A stretch of DNA of 64,000 nt, taken from NCBI RefSeq assembly GCF_002563895.1, contig NZ_PDJB01000001.1, positions 2,525,501-2,589,500 on the forward strand, in the 5' to 3' direction. The notes under the pieces are model-generated. The model had not been told where the DNA came from. It made no database searches and was given only the letters and a program-made list of their open reading frames with translations. Below are positions 62,361 through 64,000 of the stretch, piece after piece (position 1 is the stretch's first letter; the number at the start of each line of letters is the position of its first letter). The position numbers and the translations under genes were made by a program. The stretch is from Pseudomonas lurida. GTDB lineage: Bacteria; Pseudomonadota; Gammaproteobacteria; Pseudomonadales; Pseudomonadaceae.

Positions 62361-63269
62361 TCAGTCATCAAACCCCACCTGCTCATGAATCTCATCCACC
62401 TTCAACTCCAACCGATACGCCACGGCAATGAACAACGCCTGGCACAGGCACAACGTGGCGCTCAACGAACGGAAGGCAAACGACGACCCCTCGTTCACCA
62501 ACAGCACCGCGTTCGCCCGTTTGGCCAGCGGCGACAGGTTGCTGTCGGTGATGATCAGCGTCTTGGCCTGGTGGTGCTGGGCAATGCGCAGGCAGTGCTG
62601 GGTCTCTTTGCCGTAGGGCGTAAAGCTGATCGCAATCACCAGGTCATTGGCGCGCACGCTGCGCATCTGCTCGCGGTAGCTGCCGCCCAGGCCCGAGATC
62701 AGGTGGATGCGCTTGTTGGTGTGCTGCAGGTTGTAGACCAGGTAATCGGCCACTGCAAAGGAGCGGCGCACGCCGACCACGTAGATATTGTCGGCATTGA
62801 CCACCAGGTCCACGGCTTTCTCGAAGGCGGTGTCATCCAGCTCCAGCCCCAGGCGCTCGATGCCCGACAGCGTGGCATTCACGCATTCGCGCGCCAGGTC
62901 GCCGCCACTGGCTTTCTGCGACTTGTTGGCGATCATGCTGCGGATGCGCTGCTGGTAGTTCTGTACCGGCGTGGTCTTGTGGGTGTAGGCCTCGCGAAAG
63001 AGCGCCTGCATTTCACTGAAGCCACTGAAACCGAAGCGCTGGGAGAAGCGCACGATGGCCGACGGGTGCACTTCGCACTCGCGGGCGATGTCGCTGATGC
63101 GGTCGACCATGATCCGGTCGCTCTGCTGGCTCATGTAGCTGGCGATGCGCTTGAGTTGGCGCGGCAGGCTCTCGTATTCGTCGGTGATCAGCTGCAACAG
63201 GCGCTCGGCATTGATCGGAGGGCTGGCGATAGAGTCTTCCAGGGTGGTCTCGGGATCGGTGCGGGACAT
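62361..63269 (-). CDS. iolR: RpiR/HexR-family repressor of inositol catabolism (IolR-like)
   Basis: 302 residues: an N-terminal RpiR helix-turn-helix (about 30-100, ISDIARECEVHPSAIVRFSQ) and a C-terminal SIS phosphosugar-binding domain (NIYVVGVRRSFAVADYLVYN, then DLVIAISFTPYGKET). AAGGA lies 7 bases before ATG 63269; an upstream Met at 63317 is less likely. It is divergent from iolC with an IolR-type palindrome between them, which supports a repressor of myo-inositol use. Confidence 0.85.
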   Translation of the reverse strand: MSRTDPETTLEDSIASPPINAERLLQLITDEYESLPRQLKRIASYMSQQSDRIMVDRISDIARECEVHPSAIVRFSQRFGFSGFSEMQALFREAYTHKTTPVQNYQQRIRSMIANKSQKASGGDLARECVNATLSGIERLGLELDDTAFEKAVDLVVNADNIYVVGVRRSFAVADYLVYNLQHTNKRIHLISGLGGSYREQMRSVRANDLVIAISFTPYGKETQHCLRIAQHHQAKTLIITDSNLSPLAKRANAVLLVNEGSSFAFRSLSATLCLCQALFIAVAYRLELKVDEIHEQVGFDD

Positions 63270-63414
63270 GGGCAATCCTTCTGGCGTTTTTGTCTGTTGC
63301 GCTGATGGGTGGCGCAAGTCTACAGGGTAGGCGCAAAAAAATACCTCGGCATCACGGCCGGCGTGGCCTGCTGAAACGATGCACTGTGGTTGCGACGCCC
63401 TTGCACGAGCTTAA

Positions 63415-63430
63415 TGGAAAAAATATTCCA
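63415..63430. promoter_or_regulatory. IolR operator candidate
   Basis: TGGAAAAAATATTCCA is a palindrome containing GGAA-N6-TTCC, the motif I recall for IolR of Sinorhizobium. A degenerate second copy, GGAATAAATATTGA, lies at about 63445-63458 in the same orientation. Both fall between iolR and iolC. Confidence 0.7.
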
Positions 63431-63553
63431 ATGAAAAAATATCTGGAATAAATATTGATTGGTGTCGCCGGACGTTCTAGTCTGCTCCCACCAAGAGCGT
63501 TTGCCGTCGCCACGGCGGCACGACGCAGGCTGATAAAAATAACAGGAGCCAGC

Positions 63554-64000
63554 ATGGGCCAGACTCGTTTTGCCAGTGGGCGTCAATTGGATCTGATTTG
63601 CCTCGGGCGCCTGGGCGTCGACCTCTATGCACAGCAGGTGGGTGCACGGCTTGAGGACGTGTCCAGCTTTGCCAAGTACCTGGGCGGGTCCTCCGCCAAC
63701 ATCGCCTTTGGCACCGCGAGGCTTGGGCTCAAGTCGGCGATGCTGAGCCGGGTGGGCGACGACCACATGGGGCGTTTCCTGGTGGAGTCCCTGGCCCGTG
63801 AAGGCTGCGATACCAGCGGCATCAAGGTCGACCCGGAACGCCTCACCGCCCTGGTGTTGCTAGGTCTCAAGGACCGCGAGACCTTCCCCCTGGTGTTCTA
63901 CCGCGAAAACTGCGCCGACATGGCCCTGCGTGCTGAAGACATCAATGAAGCCTTCATCGCTTCCAGCAAAGCCCTGCTGATCACCGGCACGCATTTCTCC
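63554..64000 (+). CDS. iolC: 5-dehydro-2-deoxygluconokinase, 5' part (runs off the window)
   Basis: 149 codons stay open to the last base. The start ATG 63554 has AGGAG 5 bases upstream. The protein opens with a PfkB/ribokinase-type N-terminus: DLICLGRLGVDLYAQQ, then YLGGSSANIAFGTARLGLKS and the SRVGDDHMGRF segment of this kinase family. This is the IolC pattern, which phosphorylates 5-dehydro-2-deoxy-D-gluconate in myo-inositol breakdown. In pseudomonads IolC often has an extra C-terminal domain, which would lie outside the window. Confidence 0.88.
   Translation, partial: MGQTRFASGRQLDLICLGRLGVDLYAQQVGARLEDVSSFAKYLGGSSANIAFGTARLGLKSAMLSRVGDDHMGRFLVESLAREGCDTSGIKVDPERLTALVLLGLKDRETFPLVFYRENCADMALRAEDINEAFIASSKALLITGTHFS

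Overview
This window comes from the chromosome of a fluorescent Pseudomonas, most likely of the P. fluorescens lineage. It is GC-rich with Pseudomonas codon use. It carries pyoverdine genes with textbook PvdS promoter boxes, a viscosin-type lipopeptide synthetase, and many REP-like palindromes of the GTGGGAGCGGGCTTG kind. No insertion sequence, prophage, tRNA, rRNA or CRISPR array is visible.

Positions 1-14934 are part of the pyoverdine locus. They hold the end of the terminal peptide synthetase (a predicted Ser module plus thioesterase), the ferripyoverdine receptor fpvA, the exporter pvdE, the hydroxyornithine formyltransferase pvdF, and the periplasmic maturation genes pvdO, pvdN, pvdM and pvdP. 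Two divergent intergenic regions (pvdE/pvdF and pvdM/pvdP) each carry a back-to-back pair of exact TAAAT-N16-CGT boxes, so iron-starvation control by PvdS is readable from the DNA.

Positions 15181-43670 are a lipopeptide island directly abutting pvdP. Two giant synthetases have seven modules whose adenylation codes read Thr-Val-Leu-Ser-Leu-Ser-Ile/Val. This is residues 3-9 of the viscosin group, so I call them viscB and viscC. They are followed by a MacA/MacB exporter pair and a LuxR-type regulator. The starter synthetase for residues 1-2 (ViscA) is absent and must lie elsewhere, so the assembly line is split in the genome.

Positions 43817-62266 are ordinary accessory and metabolic genes. 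They are methionine gamma-lyase with its Lrp-type regulator, a carboxymuconolactone-decarboxylase-like protein, an AraC/MFS pair convergent with a TonB-dependent siderophore receptor, a polyamine catabolism group (AraC regulator, gamma-glutamylpolyamine synthetase-like, putrescine-binding protein, FAD oxidase), a LysR / aldo-keto reductase / SDR / SRPBCC group of unknown pathway, an OmpR-type two-component system, and a membrane protein with a 24-residue partner behind a candidate sigma-54 promoter.

Positions 62361-64000 start the myo-inositol catabolic locus. An IolR-like RpiR regulator is divergent from iolC, which runs off the right end. A GGAA-N6-TTCC palindrome lies between them.

The exciting content is the two adjoining NRPS systems rather than an unknown system. 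The points most worth checking are the stereochemistry at Leu5, a recent gene-conversion tract between the two Ser adenylation domains, the split cluster, and the small unexplained operons on the right.
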